Assembly (NCBI RefSeq): GCF_036373705.1 | Contig: NC_089852.1 | Location: 32,377,707 to 32,441,706, forward strand | Reading direction: 5' to 3' | DNA from: Amia ocellicauda | Lineage: Eukaryota > Chordata > Actinopteri > Amiiformes > Amiidae | Length of the DNA: 64,000 bases | Shown: positions 11,494-21,436 of the stretch, piece after piece | How the letters are laid out: each line of letters begins with the position of its first letter | Numbering within the stretch: position 1 is the stretch's first letter | Program-made: the position numbers and the translations under genes | The notes under the pieces: generated by a model | Told to the model about the DNA's origin: nothing | Database searches by the model: none | Seen by the model: the letters and a program-made list of their open reading frames with translations, nothing else

Positions 11494-12099
11494 ATGTCTG
11501 TTACGAGACTCTACAGCCCTCTTACGAACGAGGACCTCCCTTGGTCATACAATCCGGACATTTTATACCAGCCTGAGCGCTCTTACCACGGCTACCCGCC
11601 ACTACCTCAAGACGAAACAGCCCGCTGTTCAATGGAAGTAACGACTAACACCACCGACTCCCCGCCTCAAGAGACCCCGAACATAGCTGCTTTTGTGGCG
11701 GCATCTCAGGAGAGCTGTACTATGGCTCTAGAAACACCTCAACCAGTGCTGAGCGAACCAATGATCATCAAACCTGCCAGGGGGCATGACAAAGGCGACG
11801 GTTTTAGACCAGAGGTCCGCGCTGAAGTAAGTAGAATTATTAAGAACGCCCTGGTGTATATACTGAATGCTCTCATCGATCAAGCCCTGAAAGAAGTCTG
11901 CCTGGGGTGTGAAGTGAATCATCCTAGCCAGATGAGACACAGCTGTCTGTTTGAACCAGAAACATATTATTTCCATCTCTATTTCAAGGATATTTACAAA
12001 AAACTGAACAAACCTTGGTTGAAATCAACGCTAGTCAAAGCATTATCTTATCATCATCTGCATGTCTGTCCTGTGCAGGTCCAGAAAATTATAGATTAA
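11494..12099 (+). CDS. Maverick ORF with Cys/His motif
   Basis: An open frame of 201 codons. Residues 1-100 are Pro/Ser/Thr-rich and likely disordered. The C-terminal half is folded-looking and contains CLGCEVNHPSQMRHSC (about residues 136-151), a C-x2-C...H...H-x-C pattern that could bind zinc. The motif type seems familiar from other Maverick proteins of unknown function, but I cannot name a family. After the TAA at 12097-12099 and a TAG at 12103-12105 the same frame stays open to 12291, so the true protein may have been longer (see next entry). Confidence 0.65.
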   Translation: MSVTRLYSPLTNEDLPWSYNPDILYQPERSYHGYPPLPQDETARCSMEVTTNTTDSPPQETPNIAAFVAASQESCTMALETPQPVLSEPMIIKPARGHDKGDGFRPEVRAEVSRIIKNALVYILNALIDQALKEVCLGCEVNHPSQMRHSCLFEPETYYFHLYFKDIYKKLNKPWLKSTLVKALSYHHLHVCPVQVQKIID

Positions 12100-12105
12100 A
12101 TTTAG

Positions 12106-12291
12106 TTGGAGCTGAAAAAGGAGCCGTACATCAGAGAGAAACTCAACCAGGTGTTCGACGAGTTGGATGAGAGCAGCAGAAAAACCTCTAACAAGCTGAA
12201 GGAATATTTCTTCCGTAAAGAAAGTAAAGCAGAGTACAAGGAGAAGGAATTTGATCTGTACGAAACCGACTCAGAGGCTGAAAGCAACTGA
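12106..12291 (+). pseudogene. In-frame charged continuation of the Cys/His ORF
   Basis: This stretch is in the same frame as the upstream ORF, separated only by two stop codons six bases apart. It has no ATG at its beginning. It encodes a strongly charged, helical segment rich in Lys and Glu, ending DSEAESN. The simplest reading is the C-terminal end of the upstream gene after nonsense changes. A separate small gene is less likely without a start codon. Confidence 0.45.
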
Positions 12292-12303
12292 AAGCACCTG
12301 AAG

Positions 12304-12579
12304 ATGGGGAATGTTCTGGATTGTTTCTGTAACCGGATTTGTCGCCAACAAACCGCGACACATCTGAGGGCCCTATTGTACAAAGTATTGGAAAAGAAAG
12401 TGGCCGACGAGCGCCTTTTCTCTACAGATTTGACTGTCGACGATGCTCAACTTTCAAACCTGGAGCATTTAATGGATGATGTGAAAAAGACTGAGGGTTA
12501 TGAAAACTGGGCGGCTATGATCGCTGTTGCAAGGAACGATGTTAGACCATTTCATCAACATTTATATAATCTTTTATAA
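12304..12579 (+). CDS. Small Maverick ORF with MGN start and Cys cluster
   Basis: An open frame of 91 codons. The N-terminus MGNVLDCFCNRICRQ carries Gly at position 2 and four Cys within the first 13 residues, a layout compatible with N-myristoylation plus palmitoylation and so with membrane attachment. The rest looks helical without a recognised domain. AATAAA-type sequences lie downstream at about 12664 and 12796. Function unknown; the lipid-anchor reading is inference. Confidence 0.55.
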   Translation: MGNVLDCFCNRICRQQTATHLRALLYKVLEKKVADERLFSTDLTVDDAQLSNLEHLMDDVKKTEGYENWAAMIAVARNDVRPFHQHLYNLL

Positions 12580-12853
12580 GTCATGTTTAATGAATGGTTG
12601 TTTATTTTTAAAAAAGCACATATTATTGTTTTATACATGTATGTAATCGATGTGTGTACTTATAAAATAAAAGCCGGTTTAGTAGTGGATATAGAGCAAG
12701 TAACCAATTAGTTGATATCTTTTTGTTTAAATAATGGGAAAAATTGCTGTATGTGTTTTCTCAATTGCTTAAAAATGGGTTTGTACTCTGAAAATGAATA
12801 AAAGAGCCATTTTCTAAATACTTTGGTCATTGTTTTTGTGTGCTCTTACAGAA
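12580..12853 (+). other. Spacer between accessory ORFs and integrase
   Basis: This AT-rich spacer holds AATAAA motifs (about 12664 and 12796) that could serve the upstream gene as polyadenylation signals. No ORF of note. Confidence 0.4.
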
Positions 12854-13925
12854 TGTCTCGACAAGCTCCTAGGATGAAGGATTTGTACTACAACCCCGCC
12901 AGCAGTAGGGAGTTTGGGGGGTCGGAAGGGATTCTGGGGAGAGCTGTCAGAGCAGGGTATTAAGGTAGATAAGATAAGTGTGGCCAAGTGGTTGTCTGCG
13001 CAAGATGCTTACACCCTACATAAACCGGCTAGAATTAACTTTAAAAGAAATCGTGTGTATGTTGCAGACATAGATTCACAATGGCAGGTGGATCTAGTGG
13101 ATATGTCAAATTCATCAAAACATAATAAAGGGCACACATTCATGTTGACGTGTATAGATATATTATCAAAATATGCGTGGGTGCAAGTGTTGAGGAATAA
13201 ATCCGGCGTTGTTGCTACGCAGGCTTCTTGCAGGGGCGCTGTCCTAAAAAACTACAGTCTGATAAAGGTAAAGAGTTTCTCAATAGAGAATTCCAGAATC
13301 TTTAGAAAAGACACAAAATACATAATTTCACCACAGGAAACGAGCTTAAGGCCTCGATTGTGGAGAGATTGAACAGAACTATAAAGACAAAAATGTGGAG
13401 ATACTTCACAGCTAACAATACTCGATCATATCTCGATAGAGTTCAAGAGTTGGGAATGCTTACAACCACAGTTATCATAGAAGTATTAAAATGAGACCTG
13501 TAGAGGTGGATAAGAGTACTTCTTTTAAGGTCTTTAAAAATGTCTATGGACCATTTAAAGCCTCAAAGAAACAGATTTACAAGTTCAAAGTAGGAGATGT
13601 TGTAAGAGTTTCAAAGCAACGGAGACCTTTTGTAAAAGGTTATGAGAAAACTTTTTCGGATGAATATTTCACCATTACAGAACGTGTGCCTCGAACCCCG
13701 CCGGTGTACAGGTTAAAAGACTACGACGGGGAGTCTATAGAAGGTACTTTTTATGAGGAGGAGTTACAAAATATTTAGGTGGGGAATGATAGCATATTCA
13801 GAGTAGAAAAGATTTTAGGGAAAAAAACTGAAAACAGGAAAAAATATGTGCTGGTAAAATGGGTGGGGTGGCCTGAAAAGTTCAATAGCTGGGTTTTGGC
13901 TAGTGCGGTGTGGGATATATGGCCG
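12854..13925 (+). pseudogene. Maverick integrase with chromodomain, broken
   Basis: A retroviral-type (DDE) integrase that would insert the element into host DNA. The N-terminal piece starts at ATG 12854 (MSRQAPRMKDLYYNP) and slips frame near 12940. The next piece holds the first catalytic Asp in QWQVDLVDM. The second Asp lies in QSDKGKEFLNREF (about 13257-13296) in another frame. The catalytic Glu lies in ASIVERLNRT (about 13350-13380). The 13491-13778 piece is the C-terminal SH3-like part ending FYEEELQNI. A TAG at 13776-13778 is followed in the same frame by a chromodomain-like segment (YVLVKWVGWPEKFNSW) ending TGA at 13938. At least four frame changes and stops make it inactive. Confidence 0.85.
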
Positions 13926-13943
13926 GTATACAAGTGAAAGCTC

Positions 13944-14696
13944 ATGGAGGATCTTTCATTATGGGTCATGAAGATGGAAGAGGGAGGATTCAATGTGACG
14001 CTGCCTAGTAACGCGTCCCTCGACATTTATCCTAACAACACCATTTCTAGTTTTACGGTCAAATTTGTAAAACCTATAGAACTGCGGGGGCCCTGGGAGG
14101 TGGGGTTGTCGGAAATACAGTACCCCCACACTTGGGCTATAGTACGCGATGAAGACTTGGTCTTTTCAATTTTGGACATCGGAATTAAAAAACTGTGGAC
14201 TTTCACATTACAAGACGGTTATTATGAAAATATTGAAAAATTATTAGAAGAGATGAACAAACAGATCTCTGGAGGGAAACAACCTGTCACATTACATTAC
14301 AGTTTGATGAAAAATAAAGTTTACATGGAGTCCGCACCTACGATAAGAATTAAAACCAGCGGTAACCTAGGCCGGATTTTAGGGTTTTACGCCAACAAGG
14401 AGGATGAATTTAAGGATATAATAGCTCCATACCCTGCGGATATCCGTGCAGGATTTTACACCCTTTATATCTACATCATTTCACACCAGAGGGTGGGGGA
14501 TAGTTACGTCCCCCTTTTAAGAAATGTACATATTAAGGGTAAAAACAACGATGTGGTCACAATTACTTATGACAAGCCACACTATGTACCTGTCTCCAAG
14601 ACTCATTTTGACAATATTACGATTGAAGTGAAATCAGATCAGAATATTGACATACCCTTCCGTTTTGGTAAGGTTATAAGCAAACTACATTTTTGA
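13944..14696 (+). CDS. Maverick penton (minor capsid, single jelly-roll)
   Basis: An intact frame of 250 codons. The pattern GGFNVTLPSNASLDIYPNN, then a segment ending WEVGLSEIQYPHTW, is typical of the Polinton minor capsid protein, which forms the vertices of the predicted icosahedral shell. ATG codons at 13944 and at 13974 (MEEGGF...) are both possible starts; the later one fits the usual beginning of the family better. Length of about 240-250 residues is normal. It lies between integrase and the pX-like gene, in capsid-cluster order. Confidence 0.8.
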   Translation: MEDLSLWVMKMEEGGFNVTLPSNASLDIYPNNTISSFTVKFVKPIELRGPWEVGLSEIQYPHTWAIVRDEDLVFSILDIGIKKLWTFTLQDGYYENIEKLLEEMNKQISGGKQPVTLHYSLMKNKVYMESAPTIRIKTSGNLGRILGFYANKEDEFKDIIAPYPADIRAGFYTLYIYIISHQRVGDSYVPLLRNVHIKGKNNDVVTITYDKPHYVPVSKTHFDNITIEVKSDQNIDIPFRFGKVISKLHF

Positions 14697-14709
14697 CCTG
14701 TGAAACATT

Positions 14710-15207
14710 GTGTACACGGCTAAAATGACTATCATGAGGGGTTATGTCGATCCTAAAGACTATGTGAACTATTACAAAATGCAGGCCGGTAACGGTTTGC
14801 CTGGGTTTGCTGGAGCTAATGTGATGTATGGGAGCGGAATAGGTGGACTCTTTCGAGGACTTTTCAGGATGGCTATGCCCGTTCTCAGCTTTGATATAGC
14901 GAAACTGCATCTTAAATCGGCCGCCAAACACATTGTTAGCGATGTGATCAGCAGGGCTATGACCAGATCCGCCAACAAAGATAATCAGGAGGGTTCTGGG
15001 CTAATGGTCCTGGCCAAAGGCTCTCGTAAAAGATGACACCCTCCCGGAGGGTGGAGAGTGGTAGCTAACAAAAGACAGAGACTTACTTATTCAGCGGCAG
15101 ACTGTAGCAGAACTTGTAAGAGTAGGCAGCCGAAAAAGAAGAAGAAGAAAACCGTTAAAAGAAAACCTAAAAGAAAGTCAAGAACCTGTTTGGGATATAT
15201 ATTTTAA
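14710..15207 (+). pseudogene. pX-like virion core protein, interrupted by TGA
   Basis: Codons 1-108 are open and contain the Gly/Arg motif YGSGIGGLFRGLFR, characteristic of the adenovirus pX-like core protein described in adintoviruses. A TGA at 15034-15036 is followed in the same frame by 56 more codons ending at TAA 15205-15207. That extension is very basic, with a KKKKKK run near 15131-15151, as expected for a DNA-binding core protein. Either the TGA is a nonsense change or two small proteins are encoded. The first ATG in frame is about 14724; the listed 14710 start is GTG. Confidence 0.7.
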
Positions 15208-15209
15208 TC

Positions 15210-16513
15210 ATGGCTTTTGTACACAACATGTCGGAAGAATGTGTGAAATCAGAACTGGATCTGTTTACGGTCCCTTACACGCAAACGAGTATCGAAAAAA
15301 GTATCTATGGGGAGATTCCGCCTCTTTCGGCCATTTCAGAATCCGCCCCTCTGGAATTTTTCATAGCCGGTAATGGTGAAGATTATTTAGATCTGAATAA
15401 TACCCTTATTTTACTCGTAAAATTGTGACTGAAGAAGGACAGGCTATCGAGAGGGAGGCCAAAGTGGGGGTTATCAACTACCCGGTGGCCACCATCTTCT
15501 CGCAAGTGGATGTAACCCTCGGGGATAGACTGATAAGTCAAAGCAGTAATACATACCCCTATAGAGCACTGATGGAGTGTATACTTAATTATAGCGAGGA
15601 GACTCTAAACAAACAGTTCAGCCCCGGACTGTTTGCCAAAGACACACCAGCCGCCATGGATGTCAAGGATCCAGGTGGCACCAACGCGGGTCTGAAAAAA
15701 AGAGCAACATTTTCTACAGCAAGTAAAACAATTGAGCTTTTTGGTCATGTTCATTCCGACATATTTTTTCAAGAGAAACTGATGCTCAACGGGGTTGATA
15801 TTAAGATAAAAATGATTCGGAACAAAAATGAATTTTGTCTGATGAGCGATGATGATGAAAAATATAAACTTATTATTTTATCGGCCTCGCTGTTTGTTAA
15901 AAAGGTGTCTGTTTCACCGGCTGTTAAACTAGGCCACGCTCAGGCTCTAATGACCACTAACACCAAGTACCCCATTGAAAGAGTCTATATGAAAGTGCAA
16001 AGCATTGCGGCAGGAACTCGCGTTATGAATCAGGAAAACCTCTTCCTCGGACAGCTCCCAAAACATGTCATTATCGGGCTGGTGGATAATGACGCATTTA
16101 CAGGGTCATATACAAAGAATCCATTTAATTTTAAACATTATAATGCAGAATTTATAGCTATGTACGTTGATGGCACACAGGTCCCCGCCAAACCTTTTCA
16201 ACCCGATTTTGAAAATGGTTGCGCGGTCCGTGAATATTACAGTGTAGTTCTCACTACAGGGAGACATCTGAAGGACCAGCCTCTGCTGATAAACCGCGCT
16301 GAATACATCAACGGCTACAGTTTGTACGCCTTCAACCTAACCCCAGATGAAGAGTGCGGGCAACATTTCTCCCTGGTGAAAACAGGAAATATGAGACTGG
16401 AAATACGTTTTAAGCAACCCCTAGCCGGTACTGTAAATATGGTTGTGTACGCCGTGTTTGACAATATTATAGAAGTGAATGCGAGAAGGAATGTGCTCTA
16501 TGATTATTATTAA
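15210..16513 (+). pseudogene. Maverick major capsid protein (hexon-type), frameshifted
   Basis: Encodes the double jelly-roll protein forming the capsid faces. It begins with ATG 15210 directly after the upstream stop (MAFVHNMSEECVKSELDLF) and continues to LDLNNTLIL. There a one-base slip at about 15411-15425 moves the frame, and the remaining 362 codons (15425-16513) are open to YDYY. Family landmarks include VDVTLGDRLIS and YPYRALMECILNY, and a C-terminal RLEIRFKQPL. Fish genomes carry many copies annotated as 'F54H12.2-like'. Total length of about 430 residues is normal. The break may be a real mutation or an assembly error, since the rest is undamaged. Confidence 0.85.
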
Positions 16514-16515
16514 CC

Positions 16516-17019
16516 ATGAACACCAGAGAGCTCACGGCTGTCATGAACTGTAACCCCCACACTAAGAAGCTGTTTCACGGAGTCTATGCCTGCGATCAGT
16601 TACCTGAATTGAAGCTAAAGAACTTACCTGCCATGTTTATAATTAACACTCACCCTGAAACCATGCCTGGAGAGCACTGGCTGGCTATTTATCTGACGGA
16701 AGATCATCGCGGCGAATTTTTTGATTCCTACGGAAACCCTCCAGATTTTATTCATTTTCCAGCTACGATCAACAACTTTTCAATAAACAATTGTAAAGAA
16801 CCGGTTTATAACTGCCGCCAAGAGCAAAGTCTACAGACTACAACCTGCGGTCAACACTGTGTGTTTTTCTTATATCATAGAGCTAAAGGTCTCCCCTACA
16901 CAAATGTTATGACGCGGTATGGGCCTGATTTAGGAAAAAATGATAAAACTGTGTCCTGCTTTGTTCAAACCTTGTGTCCTAATAATAATAATGTTAAATA
17001 CCTAACTTGTAAAAATTAA
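16516..17019 (+). CDS. Maverick adenain-like cysteine protease
   Basis: An intact frame of 167 codons starting two bases after the capsid stop. It belongs to the adenain/Ulp1 (C5/C48-like) group, which matures capsid proteins. Visible active-site residues are His54 in GEHWLAIYL, an acidic partner at Asp70 in FFDSYGNPP, a Gln among residues 102-107 for the oxyanion hole, and Cys111 in TTTCGQHC. Length and residue order fit the family. All catalytic positions are present, so the protein itself could still be active. Confidence 0.88.
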   Translation: MNTRELTAVMNCNPHTKKLFHGVYACDQLPELKLKNLPAMFIINTHPETMPGEHWLAIYLTEDHRGEFFDSYGNPPDFIHFPATINNFSINNCKEPVYNCRQEQSLQTTTCGQHCVFFLYHRAKGLPYTNVMTRYGPDLGKNDKTVSCFVQTLCPNNNNVKYLTCKN

Positions 17020-17272
17020 AAAAATGTCATGCGTGTTAAAGAAAAGAAACGCTTTAATACAAAAGCATTTTTATTTGACATAATCCGATATAATCATTAC
17101 ATTATAAAATGTAAAAAAAAAAACATTACAGAATAACAATATATATTAAAAGAAAAAATCATGTTGTGTAATACATGTCAAAATATGGATATACATCGTA
17201 ATAAAAGTATCAAACGTTACATACAAAGACTTTGCTTTTCCCCTTTCCAACTGTAAGTACACATTTATACCA
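17020..17272. terminator. Convergent 3' region of the two Maverick gene sets
   Basis: Rightward capsid genes and leftward replication genes meet here. The stretch is A/T-rich. A TTTTTATTT at about 17070 gives AATAAA on the minus strand, suitable as polyadenylation signal for the leftward genes. No ORF is supported. Confidence 0.45.
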
Positions 17273-17974
17273 TTAATAAGGTGTCCATCTATGTTTTGAT
17301 GCAGGTTTCGTTCTTTTCTTTCTGGCGGGGGGTTCAACCCAATCACTCTCACCGGCCTTACAGAGGCGGATTTTGTTACGGGTGGTTTGGTTAGGGATTG
17401 GTGATTGAGGTATGTTCAGACACGCCAAAGCTTGGAGGAAATCTCTCCACCCCGTGGGCCTCCTACTATCCAGAATCTTAATAGAACTCTTAATCAAATC
17501 AAACATGTGCGATCCTTTATTCACCCGACCTTTAAAAATAAATTGACCTTGGTTATTCCAGGAGGTCACCCGAGGTGTGTTAAACATTTTATGTAGAATA
17601 TATTTTGCATTTCTTTGACTTCTTACAGGCATGCTTTTCAATACATCTGATAAAACCACATCTGTCTCTACAGGGTGTTCTTCTTCTGTTTCAATAACCG
17701 CACTACTTTCAGAAAGCTGCTGTTTCTCCGAAGGCAACATTAAAGTTAGAGTACTCTGGCTTTTTGCACCCTGTTTAACGATACTCAGATATCTTTGTAA
17801 GGTGGCTGTATAAAGCTGTACTTTTTCATAAGGGTTTAAATCGCATATAGATTTAATTTCAGAGTCTAGATTATTTTCCACAGTCTGTCGGAGGGATTCT
17901 GGAGGTGGCAGGGGTTTTGTTAGTTTGTCAAGTTGTTCTTGAGGTACCAAAAACATTTTTTGGGTGTATTCCAT
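17273..17974 (-). CDS. Maverick conserved ORF of unknown function (233 aa)
   Basis: An intact frame starting at ATG 17974. The N-terminal part is helical (LNPYEKVQLYTATLQRYL near residues 47-64). The C-terminal half has the pattern W-N-x2-G-x-F-I-F-K-G, then GSHMFDLIKS, then RRPTGWRDFLQALACLNIP (about residues 140-195), a module I associate with Maverick-type proteins in many animals. It ends in a basic ARKKRTKPASKHR tail that could be a nuclear localisation signal. No enzymatic motif is recognised. It is last in the leftward set, after the small basic protein. Confidence 0.65.
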   Translation of the reverse strand: MEYTQKMFLVPQEQLDKLTKPLPPPESLRQTVENNLDSEIKSICDLNPYEKVQLYTATLQRYLSIVKQGAKSQSTLTLMLPSEKQQLSESSAVIETEEEHPVETDVVLSDVLKSMPVRSQRNAKYILHKMFNTPRVTSWNNQGQFIFKGRVNKGSHMFDLIKSSIKILDSRRPTGWRDFLQALACLNIPQSPIPNQTTRNKIRLCKAGESDWVEPPARKKRTKPASKHRWTPY

Positions 17975-18023
17975 CGCTACTATACAGATCTGGAAGCTAG
18001 AAGGTTGGTTAAGAAAGGCAAGG

Positions 18024-18298
18024 CTATGCCCAAGAGGGGGCAGATAAAACCACCTTTCTCTTCTTTTTAACGGATAACTTCTTGTTAGTGAGGATCTTTA
18101 TAACAGACTTTTGTTGTTTTAGTTCACCCAGTTGAAAAGCTGTTAAGGGTATATAAGGGTATATACGTTTAAGGCGATTTCACATAAAGTTTCTATCAGA
18201 TCAGAAGGGGCGGACAACAACACAGCTTTCCTCTGACGAGGATTACCCTCATATAATATCTTTAAAAGTGGTAGGTTTCTTCTTATCCTAGCCGACAT
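18024..18298 (-). pseudogene. Maverick small basic protein, frameshifted
   Basis: The minus strand starts at ATG 18298, two bases after the ATPase stop, with MSARIRRNLPLLKILYEG, and is open to a TAA at 18145-18143. One frame over, the sequence continues with FQLGELKQQKSVIKIL and NKKLSVKKKRKVV, ending TAG at 18026-18024. The break coincides with a perfect 10-bp tandem copy of AGGGTATATA near 18146-18166, which would shift the frame by one. Similar short basic proteins with an N-terminal MSARLRRNLPLL-type start are recurrent in Mavericks. Function unknown, perhaps DNA or membrane associated. Confidence 0.6.
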
Positions 18299-18299
18299 T

Positions 18300-18880
18300 C
18301 TATTTTTTATTTCTTCTCTTTAGCACGTAGACTACAGGCCAATCTGGGGGCAGCATACCCGCTCTGAGTCAATAGTCTTCGGGAGTTTGCGCTTTTAAAT
18401 CCACTAGCAAGTATCCGTAAGGGTTTTTAGTCGCGTCTTCGAACGATTCCAAAAAGAATTTAGATTGTCTGGGGTACATTTGCCGGGCCAAAGTGTTCAC
18501 CTGCAGCTTATCTCTAGGATTTTTGAAAATAATAATATAATTAGCATTTAAATTGATCGTTCGACTCTTTTTACCTTGAAAAAATAAATAAATAAATTTT
18601 AATAAACTAGATAGACGATGCTCAAATTTCTATGGTGTGTATATTTTGTAAAAGTTTTCTCCACTTCGCTATTGTCGCTAGCCATTTCCATGAGATCGTC
18701 TATCACTATTAAATTGCATTTGTCACTGGGTAACAAATCATCGTCGCAAAGCAATGCAGGGACACCTTCCACAAATTTAAGATTTTTAATTTTAACCATT
18801 AGCTCATCGTACAGAGGTTGCCAACATGAGTAACACCAAACTATGTTATCGAGAGTTTGTGTTATAGCCGTTGCAGAATT
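18300..18880 (-). pseudogene. Packaging ATPase (FtsK/HerA type), 3' part only
   Basis: This would be the motor that pumps DNA into capsids. The visible part begins at DNIVWCYSCWQPLY and includes the Walker B segment NLIVIDDLM and FTKYTHHRNLSIVYLV. An expanded AAAT repeat at 18580-18597 then inserts bases and ends the frame at 18599. The C-terminal part resumes (KKSRTINLNANYIIIFKNP, YGYLLVDLK) with a further TGA at 18371-18369 and a final TAG at 18302-18300. The Walker A region is absent: the upstream end is joined directly to DNA polymerase sequence at the (GAATTA) repeat near 18875-18900. Confidence 0.85.
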
Positions 18881-21436
18881 AGAATTAGAATTAGAACTAG
18901 TGAAATCATAGTAATCTATTCTCTCCTCAGCCTTCACCTCGTAATGTAAACAGATTGCGTTAGTGCGCCCTCCGAACAAAGCGTCTCTCGGTTCGAGACG
19001 TTCGGGAAAATCAAAGGTTTTCATGAACGTTCGTACACTACCGTCCCGCTTTTTCATAGCCGTCCACTCATGTTCCCACATCACTTTCACAGTTAAACCA
19101 TAGGTGTTTTTTAGAGTCTCGATTCTTTGTAAGAAATCAAAGTGCATATCTCCACATATTTGACGAGTGACAGGATTAAAAGTGTTTGCATCAAAGCACC
19201 GAGGACAATAGTGGTAAATACAACTGGCAAACTCATAAGCCGTACGAACCCCATTTTCCTCCGAAAAACCATCCAGAAAGTAGGGACCCATTCTAACCTC
19301 ACCATAATTCAAAGCGTGTCTGATCAAGATGTTATGATTGTCAGACATGTATTCCAACCATTGGATGGAGGCCATAGAAAAACTCTTTTGTCGGCACCTG
19401 TAATTGTCAGGAGTTGTAATGGCGATGGTGTTTTTCTGCAAGAAATTGGCTCGAAACATTTTCATACAGAGAGAAGCTATTGTCATACACTGTAAAGGGT
19501 CAAGACCCACTGTCTTAATGACTTCATGCCTGAACCTAACACATGATTCTTTAAGGATCAACACATCATTTCTACAATAGGCGGCCATGTCCTTTCTGAA
19601 ATCAAAAATGCTATCCTTAACCGTGTCATACCAGTTGAAGAAGTCCTGCCTTTCCCAAGTCATCATGGATTCAACCCCATAATAACTGGGCGCCTCTATA
19701 ATTCTGTGTTTCGACTGTGTTAAAAAAGTGGCAGAACCAGCCCTTTTCTCACGTTTCAAACCCCAATGCTTTAGGTAAAGTGCTCAGTTTCATGGGTAAG
19801 AAGTTGAGCGAGTCTATGTAACGCTGGTTGAAATCATGGTCTGTGAAACACATTATTTTACAGCCCTGTGCGATGATGTCGGGGGTTACACCACTTTCCA
19901 CCAAATATTTAATCAAGATATAAGAGTCATACCCTCTAGCATTATGAGCTATGAATGTGTAATCTCGATACTTTGGACAGCGATATTTTTGAAAGAAACC
20001 CTCAACACATGACTCACCGGCCGCAGCCCACTCGCGATCCAACATGTCTATACAGTGAATATAATTCGCTATATGAACGCCTCCTTCCTGCCTACACTCA
20101 AAGTCATAAAAGACATACTTGTTATGTAGGGGTGCCGGTTTAACAGACTGTATGAAACATTGGTGTTCGGTCTCGGGTGTTAAGTCGGCGTTACAGAGAT
20201 GACACCTCAGAGCGGCACACTTGTGGGGTTTATCCTCTTTATAGGTGTACTGTCTGTAACACTGGAGACAGAATTTTGTTTTATCGCAAGGGCTGGTGCT
20301 TTGACCCATACCCCCTCTAGGTATTTTGTGTTCGGAAAAACAGAAAGCGGACCGACAGATCCTTAAACAATCCTTACACCGCACTGTGGGAGCTTCACCC
20401 TTTCGACATTGCGGATGGTAACACACTTACAGTACCCAGCGCATTGATGGTTCTTCCTATCGTTAAAACCCTTGTAGCAAAAATCACAGACGTACGAACA
20501 ACCCAAAAAAGCCTTCAAATTTCTAATACCGTAGTAATGATTTTCGTGAAGGAAAAGAAACAATGTGTGGGGGTTAAACTCTGAGCGAGTTTGAAATGTG
20601 TTAAATACATCATTTATCTCACAACGGTACCAGACTACTATCTTAACACCCGCCACCTCCTCAAATTTGTGGATATCTGAAAAAGTCACCATCTCCTGTT
20701 CCGATAGACCCGCTGCCTGATGCATTTGCAAAGCATCATGCAAAACCTGCTCTGAAGCTATATTAGGTTTGAGCAGGCGTACTATACTATACGCAAAGCA
20801 TGTTTTGTTATTTGTATTACCCTCATTCACTATTTGCCCGAGTTTCTTATTAATTATTTCAGTCTTGAGACAACTTGACAATCTCCTACGAACACCACCC
20901 TCAGGGTTACGAACAACATTAATGACCAAGACCAGACTTTCATCGGCCAAGATGGAGGCTTGACTCTGAAGCAGGTTTTCAATTTTAGATAGAAAAGCCT
21001 CAACATCTAACTCATCACCTCTCATTATGGTAAAAACACTGCTAAATAATGAATCCGCTCTCAGCTCCAACTGCACCACATCCTGGGGTCTAACATGTTT
21101 GGTAATTCGGTCAAGCATATTTTGTATAATATCATGCATTGTAACAAATATCTCGGCATAATTGTCGCTGTTGAATAATTCTGCAAAGCTAAATCTGTGA
21201 ACAATTTCAAAATTACGGAGGTTTGGTCTGTCTACATGCTCTACACCCCCATTATTATCAGCATCGATATTATGGCAATCCCCACCACCACCAGTATTTG
21301 TTCTATCGTTACTCCCCCGAACATCCTCAGCCTCTTTGTTGATATTTTGAACATCGCTAAGCTCGCGACTAAACCCATTGTCAACACCTGCAGCTTCACT
21401 GTTCTGACCTCCGCCACAACCCCTTTTGTTGTACAT
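18881..21436 (-). pseudogene. Maverick DNA polymerase B, frameshifted and truncated
   Basis: A family B polymerase of the protein-primed type. The N-terminal region (21436-20363) ends in a Cys/His cluster (CSYVCDFCYKGF...HQC). A frame change near 20400 leads into 20426-19749 with a second Cys cluster and the exonuclease motifs YDFE (Exo I) and HNARGYDSY (Exo II). A further frame change near 19755 leads into 19759-18881 with Exo III (YCRNDVLILKE) and the beginning of polymerase motif A (DYYDFTS). The rest of motif A, motif B and the catalytic DTDS of motif C are deleted, so no polymerase activity is possible. Confidence 0.88.
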
